From assembly GCA_016789005.1 (NCBI GenBank), contig JAEURA010000094.1, forward strand, positions 1 through 36,486: a DNA stretch of 36,486 nucleotides, in the 5' to 3' direction. The notes under the pieces were generated by a model. That model saw only the letters and a program-made list of their open reading frames with translations, searched no databases and was not told the DNA's origin. A program made the translations under genes and the position numbers. This document shows, in pieces, positions 17,910 through 25,608 of the stretch. The DNA is from Anaerolineae bacterium. GTDB taxonomy: Bacteria > Chloroflexota > Anaerolineae > Aggregatilineales > Phototrophicaceae. Each line of letters begins with the position of its first letter. The stretch's first letter is position 1.

Positions 17910-19448
17910 CTACAGACCGTGCTTCTGCTTGATCAGATCGGCAACCTTCTCGCCCACCATCATGATGGCAGCATGGCAGTTGCCCGAAGGAACCATCGGG
18001 AAGACGCTGGCGTCGGCGACACGCACGTTGGTCGTGCCGTAGACCGTGCAGGTCGGATCGACCACCGCCATTTCATCCGACCCCATCTTGCACGAGCCGG
18101 ACTGGTGATGATAGGAGTCCGCACGGCTGCGGACGAAAGCGCGGATCTCTTCGTCGGTCTTGACCTGCGGTCCAGGAAGCAGTTCTTCGGTCACATGGTG
18201 CGAGAAGGTCTTCGAGTTGAAGATGTCGCGCGCCAGCTTGAACGCCCACACCAGACGGTCTTCGTCCGACTTCGCGCCCAGGTAATTCGGGTTAATCGCC
18301 GGCTTACGCGCGGGATCGGCGCTTTGCAGCTTGATCGTGCCGCGCGACAGCGGACGCACGACGCCCGGAAGGATGCTGACGGCGTTAGGATTCTTCTGCC
18401 CGATGATGATATCGAACGGCGCGCCGATGAATGCCATCTGAATGTCCGGTCCCACCCAGCCCGGGTCGGACTTGCAGAACATGGCGCTTTCCGACATCTG
18501 AAGGTTCGGCGCTGTAACCGGATCGCGCGTGCCATAGATGACGCCGGTCAGCACGTGATTGTGGAAGTTCTCGCCTACGCCGGGCAGATCGATCACCACC
18601 GGCTTATCCCAGGCGCGCAGATGGTTCGCCGGTCCAATGCCGGAATTGAGCAGGATGTGGGGTGACTCAATGGCGCCACCGCAGATCACCACTTCCTGCC
18701 TCACCTGAACCTCGTGCAGTTGCCCGTCCTGGATGTATTCGACCGCCACGCACTCGCCGTCGTCCAGGATCAGGCGGGTGACCTGGGCGTTCGTCTTCAT
18801 CGTCCAGTTGGGACGCTGTCCGATGAATGGCTCGATGTACGCCTCATTGGCGGCGTGACGGCGGCCGTCGCGGATATTCAGATGATGCCACCCTGCGCCG
18901 ATCATGTTGGGACCGTTGAAGTCGTCGGTATGAGGATGTCCCAGTTCGACGCAGGAGTCGATGAAGATCTCGGAAAGCGGGTTCGGCTTATGATTCTTGG
19001 CGTTGATGAGGCTCATCATACCGCCATGCCCTGCCCAGGGGCTGGTGAAGTCTTCCTGATCTTCGACCATCTGGAAGTACTTCAGCACGTCCTGATACCC
19101 CCAACCGGGGCAACCGTTGTACGCCCAGTTGTCGAAGTCAGATTCATGCCCGCGAATGTGCATCAGGATGTACAGGTTAGACGACCCGCCGACCATCTTG
19201 CCGCGAGGTTCGTACACCCGGCGCCCGCCCAGCGCACGCTGCGGCTCGCTGTAATAGTCCCAGTCCACCGGGGTATGCCACAGCGTGGGCCACGCCGCCG
19301 GGATGCGCACATTTTCCGGAATGTCGCCGGTCCCTGCTTCCAGCAGCAGCACGTGAGTGTTGGGATTTTCGCTGAGCCGGTTGGCGACGACCGCGCCGCC
19401 CGCGCCAGCGCCGATGACCACGAAATCGAAGTGCGTACGTTCTGTCAT
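17910..19448 (-). CDS. GMC family FAD-dependent oxidoreductase
   Basis: The 512-residue product starts with an FAD-binding Rossmann motif (DFVVIGAGAGGAVVANRL) and has the GMC signature region (EPRGKMVGGSSNLYILMHIR). GGAIESPHILLNSGIG is GMC signature 2. The catalytic His is in YHHQSGSCKMG. The second active-site position reads GNCHAAIMM, with His where most bacterial choline-dehydrogenase-like members have Asn. Family members oxidise alcohols to aldehydes or ketones, with oxygen or a quinone as acceptor. Its start is 10 bases after the stop of a SnoaL-like gene, so it is probably co-transcribed with the SnoaL array. Substrate unknown. Confidence 0.92.
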   Translation of the reverse strand: MTERTHFDFVVIGAGAGGAVVANRLSENPNTHVLLLEAGTGDIPENVRIPAAWPTLWHTPVDWDYYSEPQRALGGRRVYEPRGKMVGGSSNLYILMHIRGHESDFDNWAYNGCPGWGYQDVLKYFQMVEDQEDFTSPWAGHGGMMSLINAKNHKPNPLSEIFIDSCVELGHPHTDDFNGPNMIGAGWHHLNIRDGRRHAANEAYIEPFIGQRPNWTMKTNAQVTRLILDDGECVAVEYIQDGQLHEVQVRQEVVICGGAIESPHILLNSGIGPANHLRAWDKPVVIDLPGVGENFHNHVLTGVIYGTRDPVTAPNLQMSESAMFCKSDPGWVGPDIQMAFIGAPFDIIIGQKNPNAVSILPGVVRPLSRGTIKLQSADPARKPAINPNYLGAKSDEDRLVWAFKLARDIFNSKTFSHHVTEELLPGPQVKTDEEIRAFVRSRADSYHHQSGSCKMGSDEMAVVDPTCTVYGTTNVRVADASVFPMVPSGNCHAAIMMVGEKVADLIKQKHGL

Positions 19449-19458
19449 GTTGTCGCGT

Positions 19459-19851
19459 CTACCCTTCGGATAACTGACGGAGAAAGGGGGCGAATGGCTT
19501 CGAGTCGTGGAAGTTCGCCATGTAGGAGATCTTGCCGTCCTGGAATTCGAAGAAGTTCATCGCCTCGGCTTCAATGGGTTCATCCGGATACTTCATGGCG
19601 CGGGCAGAAATATGCGAGACGACCGCGCCGCGATTGCCATCGACCATGATGTGCTTCGGGCTGTTCTTGAATACCTTGTATGCCTGCGGAAAGCCGCGCA
19701 TGATGTTACGCAGCGTATCCATCCCGGTGAGACGCCCGGCGAGCTGCTCATCCATGACGTAGTCCTCATGGAACAGGTCACACCACGCATCCCAATTGCC
19801 CTCGGTGGCGTACTCGTAATACTTCTGGATGATCTCGTGTGGTGTTTGCAT
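19459..19851 (-). CDS. SnoaL/NTF2-like single-domain protein
   Basis: The 130-residue product is one SnoaL-like alpha+beta cone: EIIQKYYEYATEGNWDAWCDLF helix, HEDYVMDEQLAGRLTGMD, then sheet strands and a MNFFEFQDGKISYMANFHD finish. It is the last SnoaL gene of the array, immediately before the GMC gene. It lacks the GTHxGxFxGxPATGK and LLQQxGIIP segments found in most other members here, so it belongs to a different subgroup, closer to generic nuclear-transport-factor-2-like proteins. A pocket for a small hydrophobic ligand is expected from the fold. Catalysis cannot be inferred. Confidence 0.82.
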   Translation of the reverse strand: MQTPHEIIQKYYEYATEGNWDAWCDLFHEDYVMDEQLAGRLTGMDTLRNIMRGFPQAYKVFKNSPKHIMVDGNRGAVVSHISARAMKYPDEPIEAEAMNFFEFQDGKISYMANFHDSKPFAPFLRQLSEG

Positions 19852-19886
19852 GAATCTGTTTTCCCTTCTGTAAGCCGGTAATCACG

Positions 19887-19922
19887 CCGCGCGCCCGGCA
19901 CGATGCGCACCGGGCGACGCGG
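19887..19922 (-). other. Interrupted GC hairpin after the SDR-SnoaL fusion gene
   Basis: GCCCGG at 19893-19898 pairs with 19910-19915, and CCGCG at 19887-19891 pairs with 19918-19922 across a small internal loop. It lies about 40 bases after the stop of the fusion gene on the minus strand. No U-tract is seen. Confidence 0.35.
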
Positions 19923-19961
19923 TCAAACAACAAGGTTGCGAACGGAACGATGACCCGATGA

Positions 19962-21821
19962 TCACTTGTTCACGGGCCAGTAGCCCAGCTGCTCCAGGAT
20001 GTAGAGGCTGTCGGAATTGAACCAGCGGGCAACGATCTTGCCATCCTTGATGCGGAAGATCGACAGCCCGTTCCACTTCAGTTCCTTGCCGGTCGGCGCA
20101 CGCCCCAACCAGTCGGCGGAGTGTACCAGAGTCATCACGCCGCGCACACCGACCAGATCGCCCTCGGCGATCATATCCATCACCTCGACCGCCTTGACCG
20201 GGAACATCTTCGACATGTGGGCGATGCCGCCTTCCAGCATGGCGCGCCCGTGCGCGCTGCCGAAGAGTGCCTCGCCGTGATCCTCAAAACTCTCGTCCAT
20301 GATGTCCTTCAGCTTCTCGACGTGTCCTTCGGTGAACACATGCTCGTAGAAGTAGCGGACAATCGCCTTGTTGCCTTCCAGTTCCGAGTTAGAGACCTGA
20401 GGACCGACGGGCGACGATGCCGGCAGATCCGTCTGCGGAGCGGCGGCGGGCTGAGCGTCTGCCGCCGGCGCAGGAGCGCCGCCGCCCATGGGCGGGAGCA
20501 GCCCCATGCCGCGCATCATGCCCATTTCATCGCTGTTGAACCAGCGCTCGACGATCTTGCCGTTCTCGAAGCGGTTGATCGCCATGCCGGTCCACTCAAT
20601 GGTCTGCCCGTTCGGCGGCACGCCATAGACTTCCTGCGTCACCGTGCCGCGCCAGGTCAGGCGAGCGGCGACCTTATCGCCCTCGGCGACCAGATCATCT
20701 ACGCTGACGTACAGGTCCGGGAAGACCCACTTCGCCCACTGGATGCCGCGCGCCACCGCCGCCAGATGATCCTTGTCGCTGGGGTCCAAGCCCATCGTCT
20801 CGCCGTGCGCCGTGAAATGCGGGTCCATGATCTCGTACAGCACGTCGAAGTTGTTGTGGTTCAGTTCGTCGTAGAGGCGAATGACCTTCGCCTTCAGTTC
20901 TTCGGGGTTCACCTGAGGTGCGCCTCCTGCGAATGCACTCATATCGAACTGCGGGGGATTCTTGATGAAGCCGCCGAAATCGCTGAAGAACTGGTCAGCA
21001 CTGATCGGCTGGCGTCCGGTGATTCTGTAGAAGTCATAAGTGACATCGCTGTAGCGCCCGGTGCTGTAGGCTTCGTCCATGCCGACGACGAAATCGACAA
21101 ACCAGGGCTGCATGCCCATCTGCATCATGCCTGCTTTGGTATGCTCCGGCGGCATATAGGAATAGGTGACGTTCTTGCCCATGACTTTGCCGATCTTCTC
21201 GGCAACCTGCACGTTCGTCAGGGCTTCAGGTCCCGTCAGCCGGTAGACTTTGCCTTCATGTCCCGGTTCGGTCAGGCAGCGCACGGCGACGGTGGCGATG
21301 TCCCGAATGTCGATAGCCGGCAGCGCCACGTTCGCCGCCAGAGAGGCATAGAAGCCGCCGGTCATGTTGATCGGATACACCAGCTGAAGCCAGTACTGAT
21401 AGAAAACGTGGGGGCGAAGATGCGTCCAGGCGATACCGGATTGTTCGAGTTCGCGCTCGCTCTGCGCATGCCAGCGCATCAACTGCGTCGGCGCGTCAGG
21501 GGCTGCGCCGACGACCGACAGCTTGACGATGTGCTTGACGCCGGCAGCCTTGGCGGCGTTGATGAAGTTGCCCTGCTGATCCACCTGCCGGAAGTCGCTG
21601 GGCGTGAGGAGAAACGCGCGTTCCACCCCTTCCAGCGCTGCGGCAAGCGTCTGCGTCTTGGAAACGTCGCCTTCAACAATCTTGAGGTTCGGAATCGAAC
21701 CGAGCATCGCCTGCGCTTTTGCAGCGTTGCGCACCATCACGCTGAACGGTTTGCCGGTCTGCGCCAGCTGCGTCACCAGTTCGCGACCGATATTTCCTGT
21801 AGCACCTGTCACGAGAATCAT
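19962..21821 (-). CDS. NmrA-like NAD(P)-binding protein fused to two SnoaL-like domains
   Basis: The 619-residue product has an atypical SDR / NmrA-like domain at about 1-290. MILVTGATGNIGRELVTQL is the nucleotide-binding motif, with FLLTPSDFRQ and HIVKLSVVGA following. A first SnoaL domain spans about 305-445 (FTAHGETMGLDPSDK, NRFENGKIVERWFNSD). A Pro/Ala linker of about 35 residues follows, then a second SnoaL domain at about 485-619 (KIVARWFNSDSLYILEQLGY). NmrA-like domains are oxidoreductases or redox sensors; SnoaL domains bind or cyclise small molecules. The fusion implies a shared substrate or redox-gated binding. AAGGGG precedes the ATG. One continuous frame with a clear linker argues against a sequencing artefact. 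Confidence 0.88.
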   Translation of the reverse strand: MILVTGATGNIGRELVTQLAQTGKPFSVMVRNAAKAQAMLGSIPNLKIVEGDVSKTQTLAAALEGVERAFLLTPSDFRQVDQQGNFINAAKAAGVKHIVKLSVVGAAPDAPTQLMRWHAQSERELEQSGIAWTHLRPHVFYQYWLQLVYPINMTGGFYASLAANVALPAIDIRDIATVAVRCLTEPGHEGKVYRLTGPEALTNVQVAEKIGKVMGKNVTYSYMPPEHTKAGMMQMGMQPWFVDFVVGMDEAYSTGRYSDVTYDFYRITGRQPISADQFFSDFGGFIKNPPQFDMSAFAGGAPQVNPEELKAKVIRLYDELNHNNFDVLYEIMDPHFTAHGETMGLDPSDKDHLAAVARGIQWAKWVFPDLYVSVDDLVAEGDKVAARLTWRGTVTQEVYGVPPNGQTIEWTGMAINRFENGKIVERWFNSDEMGMMRGMGLLPPMGGGAPAPAADAQPAAAPQTDLPASSPVGPQVSNSELEGNKAIVRYFYEHVFTEGHVEKLKDIMDESFEDHGEALFGSAHGRAMLEGGIAHMSKMFPVKAVEVMDMIAEGDLVGVRGVMTLVHSADWLGRAPTGKELKWNGLSIFRIKDGKIVARWFNSDSLYILEQLGYWPVNK

Positions 21822-21870
21822 ATCAATTGCCCCTTCAAGTCCGCCGATTCTATTAATTCACAAATTCTGC

Positions 21871-21919
21871 GGGTCGAGGTCATGCCCAGCATGCATCTCT
21901 GTTATGCAGATCCTCGCCC
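21871..21919 (-). other. Possible hairpin after the four-domain SnoaL gene
   Basis: GGG-T-CGAGG at 21871-21879 pairs with CCTCGCCC at 21912-21919 with one bulge, and short inner GCAT/ATGC pairing is possible. It starts about 28 bases after the stop at 21947. The rest of the 125-base gap upstream of the fusion gene holds a TAGAAT at 21845-21850 (minus strand) without a convincing -35 box. Confidence 0.3.
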
Positions 21920-21946
21920 CGTAGAATTCCCCCCGCTACGTTTGTT

Positions 21947-23710
21947 CTAGCCGAAACGCGGGATGATACCAACCTGCTGAAGCAGCGTGAAGCGGTCGGT
22001 GTTGGTCCACATCTCGGTGATTTTTCCGTCATCGATGCGAAAGGTCAGCGCACCGCTCCAGTGGTACACCTGACCTGTGCCCGCCACACCCATATAGGTT
22101 CCGGCGTGCGTCCCAGTGTAGCGCACCCGCACCGACACCTTGTCCTGATACGCCGCCATCGTCTCGATCTCCACGTGCAGGTCGTGGAATGCACTGCGCA
22201 ATACACCCAGATCGTCATTCAGCGCCCGAACGCCTTTCACCGGCGTCTCGGCACTTTCGAAGTTGGTCAGCACATCGTGCGCCATGAACCGAGAGTAGGC
22301 GTGAGGGTTGCCATGATTGATCTCATCGATCAGGCTGCGTACCAGCTTCTTGTGTCCCGCCGTATCGTAAACCACCGGCGGAGTCGGCAGGATGCCCATC
22401 TGCTGAAGGATGCTGACCTGATCCAGCTCACTCGTGCCGTCGACGAATTTTCCGTTGGCATAGCGCAGCACGCGCGTTCCCGCCCATTTGATGTGCTTGC
22501 CGGTCGCCGGCATCCCGAAAAATGCGCCCATGTGCGTGCCTTCGCCCCGCACCATCATGAACACGATGTCGCCGTCGATGATCAGGTCCCGCAGGCTGAA
22601 TTTCACGTCTGGGAAAGACTCGTGCAGCATCACGTGCGCCAGGCGCACCGCTGCGAAGTCGTTGCCCATTGTCGCGCCGCCGGGGACCACCTGGTGGTCA
22701 ATGAAGCTGTCGGCGAAGACGCTCATCACGCGGTCGATGTTGCCTTCGTTCATGCCCTCAATGTAATCTTCGGCGAGCCGGCGCACATCCTGTTCCACCG
22801 CCGCCTGCTGTTGATCCTGGCTTTCGCCGAACAAGCCCAAGCCGAGCTGCGCGCTCAGCTGGACGAAGTCCATGCCGCCCCAGTGTTCCAAAAAGTGCTC
22901 ACCGGGCACGCGCTCGATCTCGATGCACTGCACCTTGAAGCGCTTGCCCGACGCCGGCACGCCGAAGAACGGCGCCCCGGTGTGTTCCCCGACGATCTCG
23001 AACACCACCGTCACCAGATCGCCATCGGCGATGACGTGCTGAATGTCGTAGTCGGTCCACGGGAACGAGGCGTAATTCATGTTGAGGAACATGCGCGCCC
23101 CTTCAACGCCGGACGGCAGTCCCGGAGGTGCACTGTGATCCAGCACGTTGTCCCCCAGGAAGAAGGGCATCCGGTCGATATTGCGGGGGATGACCATCTC
23201 GTTGAAATACTGGCGGATGCGCGCCCGCTTCTGGTCCGGGGTCGTCGTACTCGGAGCCGCTCCTGCGCGAGTCCCCATGGCTGGCTCTGCCCCGCCCGGC
23301 GTCTGCAAGGCGCGCAGCAGCGTCATGATGTCGAACCAGCGGTGCCGTTCGACGAATTTCCCATCCTTGACCCGAAACACTTCGACGACGTACGTCTTGA
23401 ATGGATTGCCGGCAGCAGGTGCATTCAGGTAAGCCGCCCCGGTGTGGGTCCCCTGATAAATGCCGTGCAGCACAACCCAATCGCCCTCGGCGCTGATCGC
23501 CTCAAGCTCCAGGCGGAAATCAGGAAACGCGCCCAGAAACATCCCGTATTGCGAGCGCAGATCTTGCGTACCAGGCGTAACCGAAGGTCCCTGCGTATGA
23601 TCGACCAGGTTCGGGTCAAAGAGTGCGACAGCCCCATCCAGGTTATGCTGGTTGATCTGCTGCTGAAATTGAGCGGCAAGCGCTTTCATTGCTGCGATTG
23701 TCGTCGTCAT
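21947..23710 (-). CDS. Four-domain tandem SnoaL-like protein
   Basis: The 587-residue product is four consecutive SnoaL-like domains (about 1-140, 160-295, 305-440 and 450-587). Domain 1 ends in KDGKFVERHRWFDIM. Domain 2 has LDHSAPPGLPSGVEG and EHWGGMDFVQL. Domain 3 has DHQVVPGGAT, GTHMGAFFGMPATGKHIKW and ILQQMGILPTPPVVYDT. Domain 4 ends TLLQQVGIIPRFG. Each repeats the family plan: helix with a short Gly or Asn turn, D-H or similar, FPD segment, GD-V strand, GTH-G turn, GK strand, DGK and a C-terminal aromatic or LLQQ helix. Most SnoaL proteins are single domains of about 130 residues, so a four-fold fusion is odd. Domains 1 to 4 match, in order, the two genes just upstream. Function unknown. 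Confidence 0.9.
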   Translation of the reverse strand: MTTTIAAMKALAAQFQQQINQHNLDGAVALFDPNLVDHTQGPSVTPGTQDLRSQYGMFLGAFPDFRLELEAISAEGDWVVLHGIYQGTHTGAAYLNAPAAGNPFKTYVVEVFRVKDGKFVERHRWFDIMTLLRALQTPGGAEPAMGTRAGAAPSTTTPDQKRARIRQYFNEMVIPRNIDRMPFFLGDNVLDHSAPPGLPSGVEGARMFLNMNYASFPWTDYDIQHVIADGDLVTVVFEIVGEHTGAPFFGVPASGKRFKVQCIEIERVPGEHFLEHWGGMDFVQLSAQLGLGLFGESQDQQQAAVEQDVRRLAEDYIEGMNEGNIDRVMSVFADSFIDHQVVPGGATMGNDFAAVRLAHVMLHESFPDVKFSLRDLIIDGDIVFMMVRGEGTHMGAFFGMPATGKHIKWAGTRVLRYANGKFVDGTSELDQVSILQQMGILPTPPVVYDTAGHKKLVRSLIDEINHGNPHAYSRFMAHDVLTNFESAETPVKGVRALNDDLGVLRSAFHDLHVEIETMAAYQDKVSVRVRYTGTHAGTYMGVAGTGQVYHWSGALTFRIDDGKITEMWTNTDRFTLLQQVGIIPRFG

Positions 23711-23763
23711 GATCCTTCCCGAAGAAACACGCGCCCTTCAGCGGCGGCGCACATCCGTATAGT

Positions 23764-25068
23764 TCAGCCGAAGCGAGGAATGATCCCCACCTGCATCAGG
23801 AGCGTGAAGCGGTCCATGTTGGTCCAGCGCTCCACAATCCGTCCATCCTCAACGCGGTCGATGACCATCCCGCTCCAGTTGTAGACCTGCCCGGAACCGG
23901 GCACACCCATATACTCGCCGCTGTGCGTGCCGGTGAAGAGCAGGCGCGTGGCGACTCGGTCGCCGGTCGCCGTCATGCTCTGTGCGACGATGCTCAGATC
24001 ATGGAACGCTCCGTGCAGCAGCGCATCGTCCATCTTCAGCATCCGCGTCCCCTTGAAAGGTTCAGGGCTGCTTTCCAGATGGACGATCACATCTGGAGCC
24101 ATCACATCGTCATAGGCATGAAAATTGCCCTGATTCAGTTCTTCCAGCAGACGACGCACGGCAGCCTTGTTCCCCTGAGTGTCGTAGACCACCGGCGGGG
24201 TCGGAAGGATGCCCATCTGCTGCAAGATGCCGACCTGATCCAGCTCGCTCGTACCTTCGACGAACAGCCCATCTTTGAGGCGCAGGACGCGCACGCCGGT
24301 CCAGCGAATATGCTTGCCCGTCGCCGGTATGCCGAAGAACGGACCCTGGTGCGTGCCTTCTCCACTGACCCGCATCACCACCGAGTCGTCTTCGACCAGC
24401 AGGTCTTCCAGGGCGAACTGCACATCCGGGAAAGCGTCCTTGAGCATGACATGCGCCTGCCGCACGTCGGCTTTGGTGCTGCCAAGCGTTGCGCCGCCGG
24501 GGACCACCTGGTGATCGACGAACGAATCGGCAAACACTTCCATCGTCCCGTCGACATCGCCGGCATTCATGCGGTCGATGTACTTCTCGGCGAGCCGGCG
24601 CGCCTCTTCGCTGTGATCGGGGGCGGCGCCCTGTTTGTCCATTCCGAAGAACGGCAGTCCCAGCTGCTCCGCCAAGCCGATCATGTCGATGCCGCCCCAG
24701 TGCTCGATGAACTGCACTTCGGGGACCGTGATGGCTTCGATGTTGGGGATACGGAACTTCTTGCCCGTCGGCGGCGTGCCCAGCAGCGGCTTGCCGGTGA
24801 ACTCACCTTCGATGTAGCCGATCAGAACCAGGGTGTCGCCGTCCACCAGCAGATGGTGGATGTCGTACCAGAGCCAGGGAAACGATTCGAAGTTCAGCCG
24901 CAAAAACGCCTTCGCCGCTTCCGCCGCCGGCATGTTCATCACCGGCGCGCTGTGCTCGATGACATCCGGGTGAATGTAGCCATCGACCAGTTCCAGCTTG
25001 CGCGGAATGATGACCTCGGTGAAATATTTGATGATGAGTGCGCGTTTCTCTTCAGGGGTCGTCGCCAT
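23764..25068 (-). CDS. Three-domain tandem SnoaL-like protein
   Basis: The 434-residue product is three SnoaL-like domains (about 1-145, 150-290 and 295-434). They correspond to domains 2, 3 and 4 of the 587-residue downstream protein: EHWGGIDMIGLAEQLGL, DHQVVPGGATLG, PATGKHIRWTGVRVLRL, ILQQMGILPTPPVVYDT and QVGIIPRFG are shared or nearly so. The start is ATG with AGGA upstream. The gene begins 14 bases after the stop of the single-domain gene that matches domain 1, so the pair forms a split version of the four-domain gene. The proteins could assemble as pseudo-oligomers, since SnoaL domains normally dimerise; that is inference. Confidence 0.9.
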   Translation of the reverse strand: MATTPEEKRALIIKYFTEVIIPRKLELVDGYIHPDVIEHSAPVMNMPAAEAAKAFLRLNFESFPWLWYDIHHLLVDGDTLVLIGYIEGEFTGKPLLGTPPTGKKFRIPNIEAITVPEVQFIEHWGGIDMIGLAEQLGLPFFGMDKQGAAPDHSEEARRLAEKYIDRMNAGDVDGTMEVFADSFVDHQVVPGGATLGSTKADVRQAHVMLKDAFPDVQFALEDLLVEDDSVVMRVSGEGTHQGPFFGIPATGKHIRWTGVRVLRLKDGLFVEGTSELDQVGILQQMGILPTPPVVYDTQGNKAAVRRLLEELNQGNFHAYDDVMAPDVIVHLESSPEPFKGTRMLKMDDALLHGAFHDLSIVAQSMTATGDRVATRLLFTGTHSGEYMGVPGSGQVYNWSGMVIDRVEDGRIVERWTNMDRFTLLMQVGIIPRFG

Positions 25069-25082
25069 GATCTTCTTCCTTC

Positions 25083-25604
25083 CTAGGGCGCGGTAATTTC
25101 GCGCACAATCTTCATGGCGTCAAACCAGAAGTGACGCTCTACGAATTTGCCATCGCGCACTTTGAAAACTTCCAGGACATAGGTCGCGAACGGTTTTCCG
25201 GTCGCGGGGGTGTTGTAGTAAGGCGCCTGGCTCGTCCCGCGATACTGCCCGTTCAGGACGACCATGTCACCATCGACATAAAGATGGTCAATGCCGTACT
25301 GAAGGTCAGGAAACGAGGTCAGCAGCGTCATGTAGACCTGCTGGATGCCCTGTGCCGACACCGGGTCGCCCAACACGGAATGATCCACCATGCCAGGGTC
25401 GAGCATCCCCATCACCGTGCCGAAGTCGCGATGGTTGATGGCATCGGCGTACCGCCGCGCCAGGGCTTCCATTTCGGCGCGCGCAGGAGATGAGTCATCA
25501 ACCGGCAGCGCCCGATAGTTGATGCCGCGCTGCTGCGCGTAGGGTTCGCTCGGCGCTACCTGGGACAGCTTCCACTCAATTTTGCTCTTGCTCTCGTACG
25601 CCAT
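25083..25604 (-). CDS. Single SnoaL-like domain protein with N-terminal extension
   Basis: The 173-residue product has about 40 N-terminal residues without recognised fold (MAYESKSKIEWKLSQVAPSE), then one SnoaL domain: ARRYADAINHRDFGTVMGML, DHSVLGDPVSAQG, LTSFPDLQYGID and KVRDGKFVERHFWFDAM. The end matches domain 1 of the 587-residue protein (GxPFxTYVxEVFxVxDGKFVERHxWFD). It is the first gene of the split module. It begins four bases after the stop of the three-domain gene upstream. Confidence 0.87.
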   Translation of the reverse strand: MAYESKSKIEWKLSQVAPSEPYAQQRGINYRALPVDDSSPARAEMEALARRYADAINHRDFGTVMGMLDPGMVDHSVLGDPVSAQGIQQVYMTLLTSFPDLQYGIDHLYVDGDMVVLNGQYRGTSQAPYYNTPATGKPFATYVLEVFKVRDGKFVERHFWFDAMKIVREITAP

Positions 25605-25608
25605 CGAC

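Larger units (their letters stand above)
21947..25604 (-). repeat. Tandem duplication of a four-domain SnoaL module, fused in one copy and split in the other
   Basis: Copy 1 is one gene (21947-23710, 587 residues). Copy 2 is two genes (25083-25604 with 173 residues, and 23764-25068 with 434). Domain order and marker motifs are the same (FVERHxWFD; EHWGGxDxxxL; DHQVVPGGAT; ILQQMGILPTPPVVYDT; QVGIIPRFG). Sequence divergence is substantial, so the duplication is old rather than a recent recombination product. Confidence 0.85.

Noticed and set aside
20121..23884. Very long plus-strand open frames (over 600 codons) opposite the SnoaL genes
   Set aside because: They only mirror the minus-strand coding sequence in this GC-rich DNA. 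Their translations lack domain motifs, and the minus strand has clear SnoaL signatures and ribosome sites.
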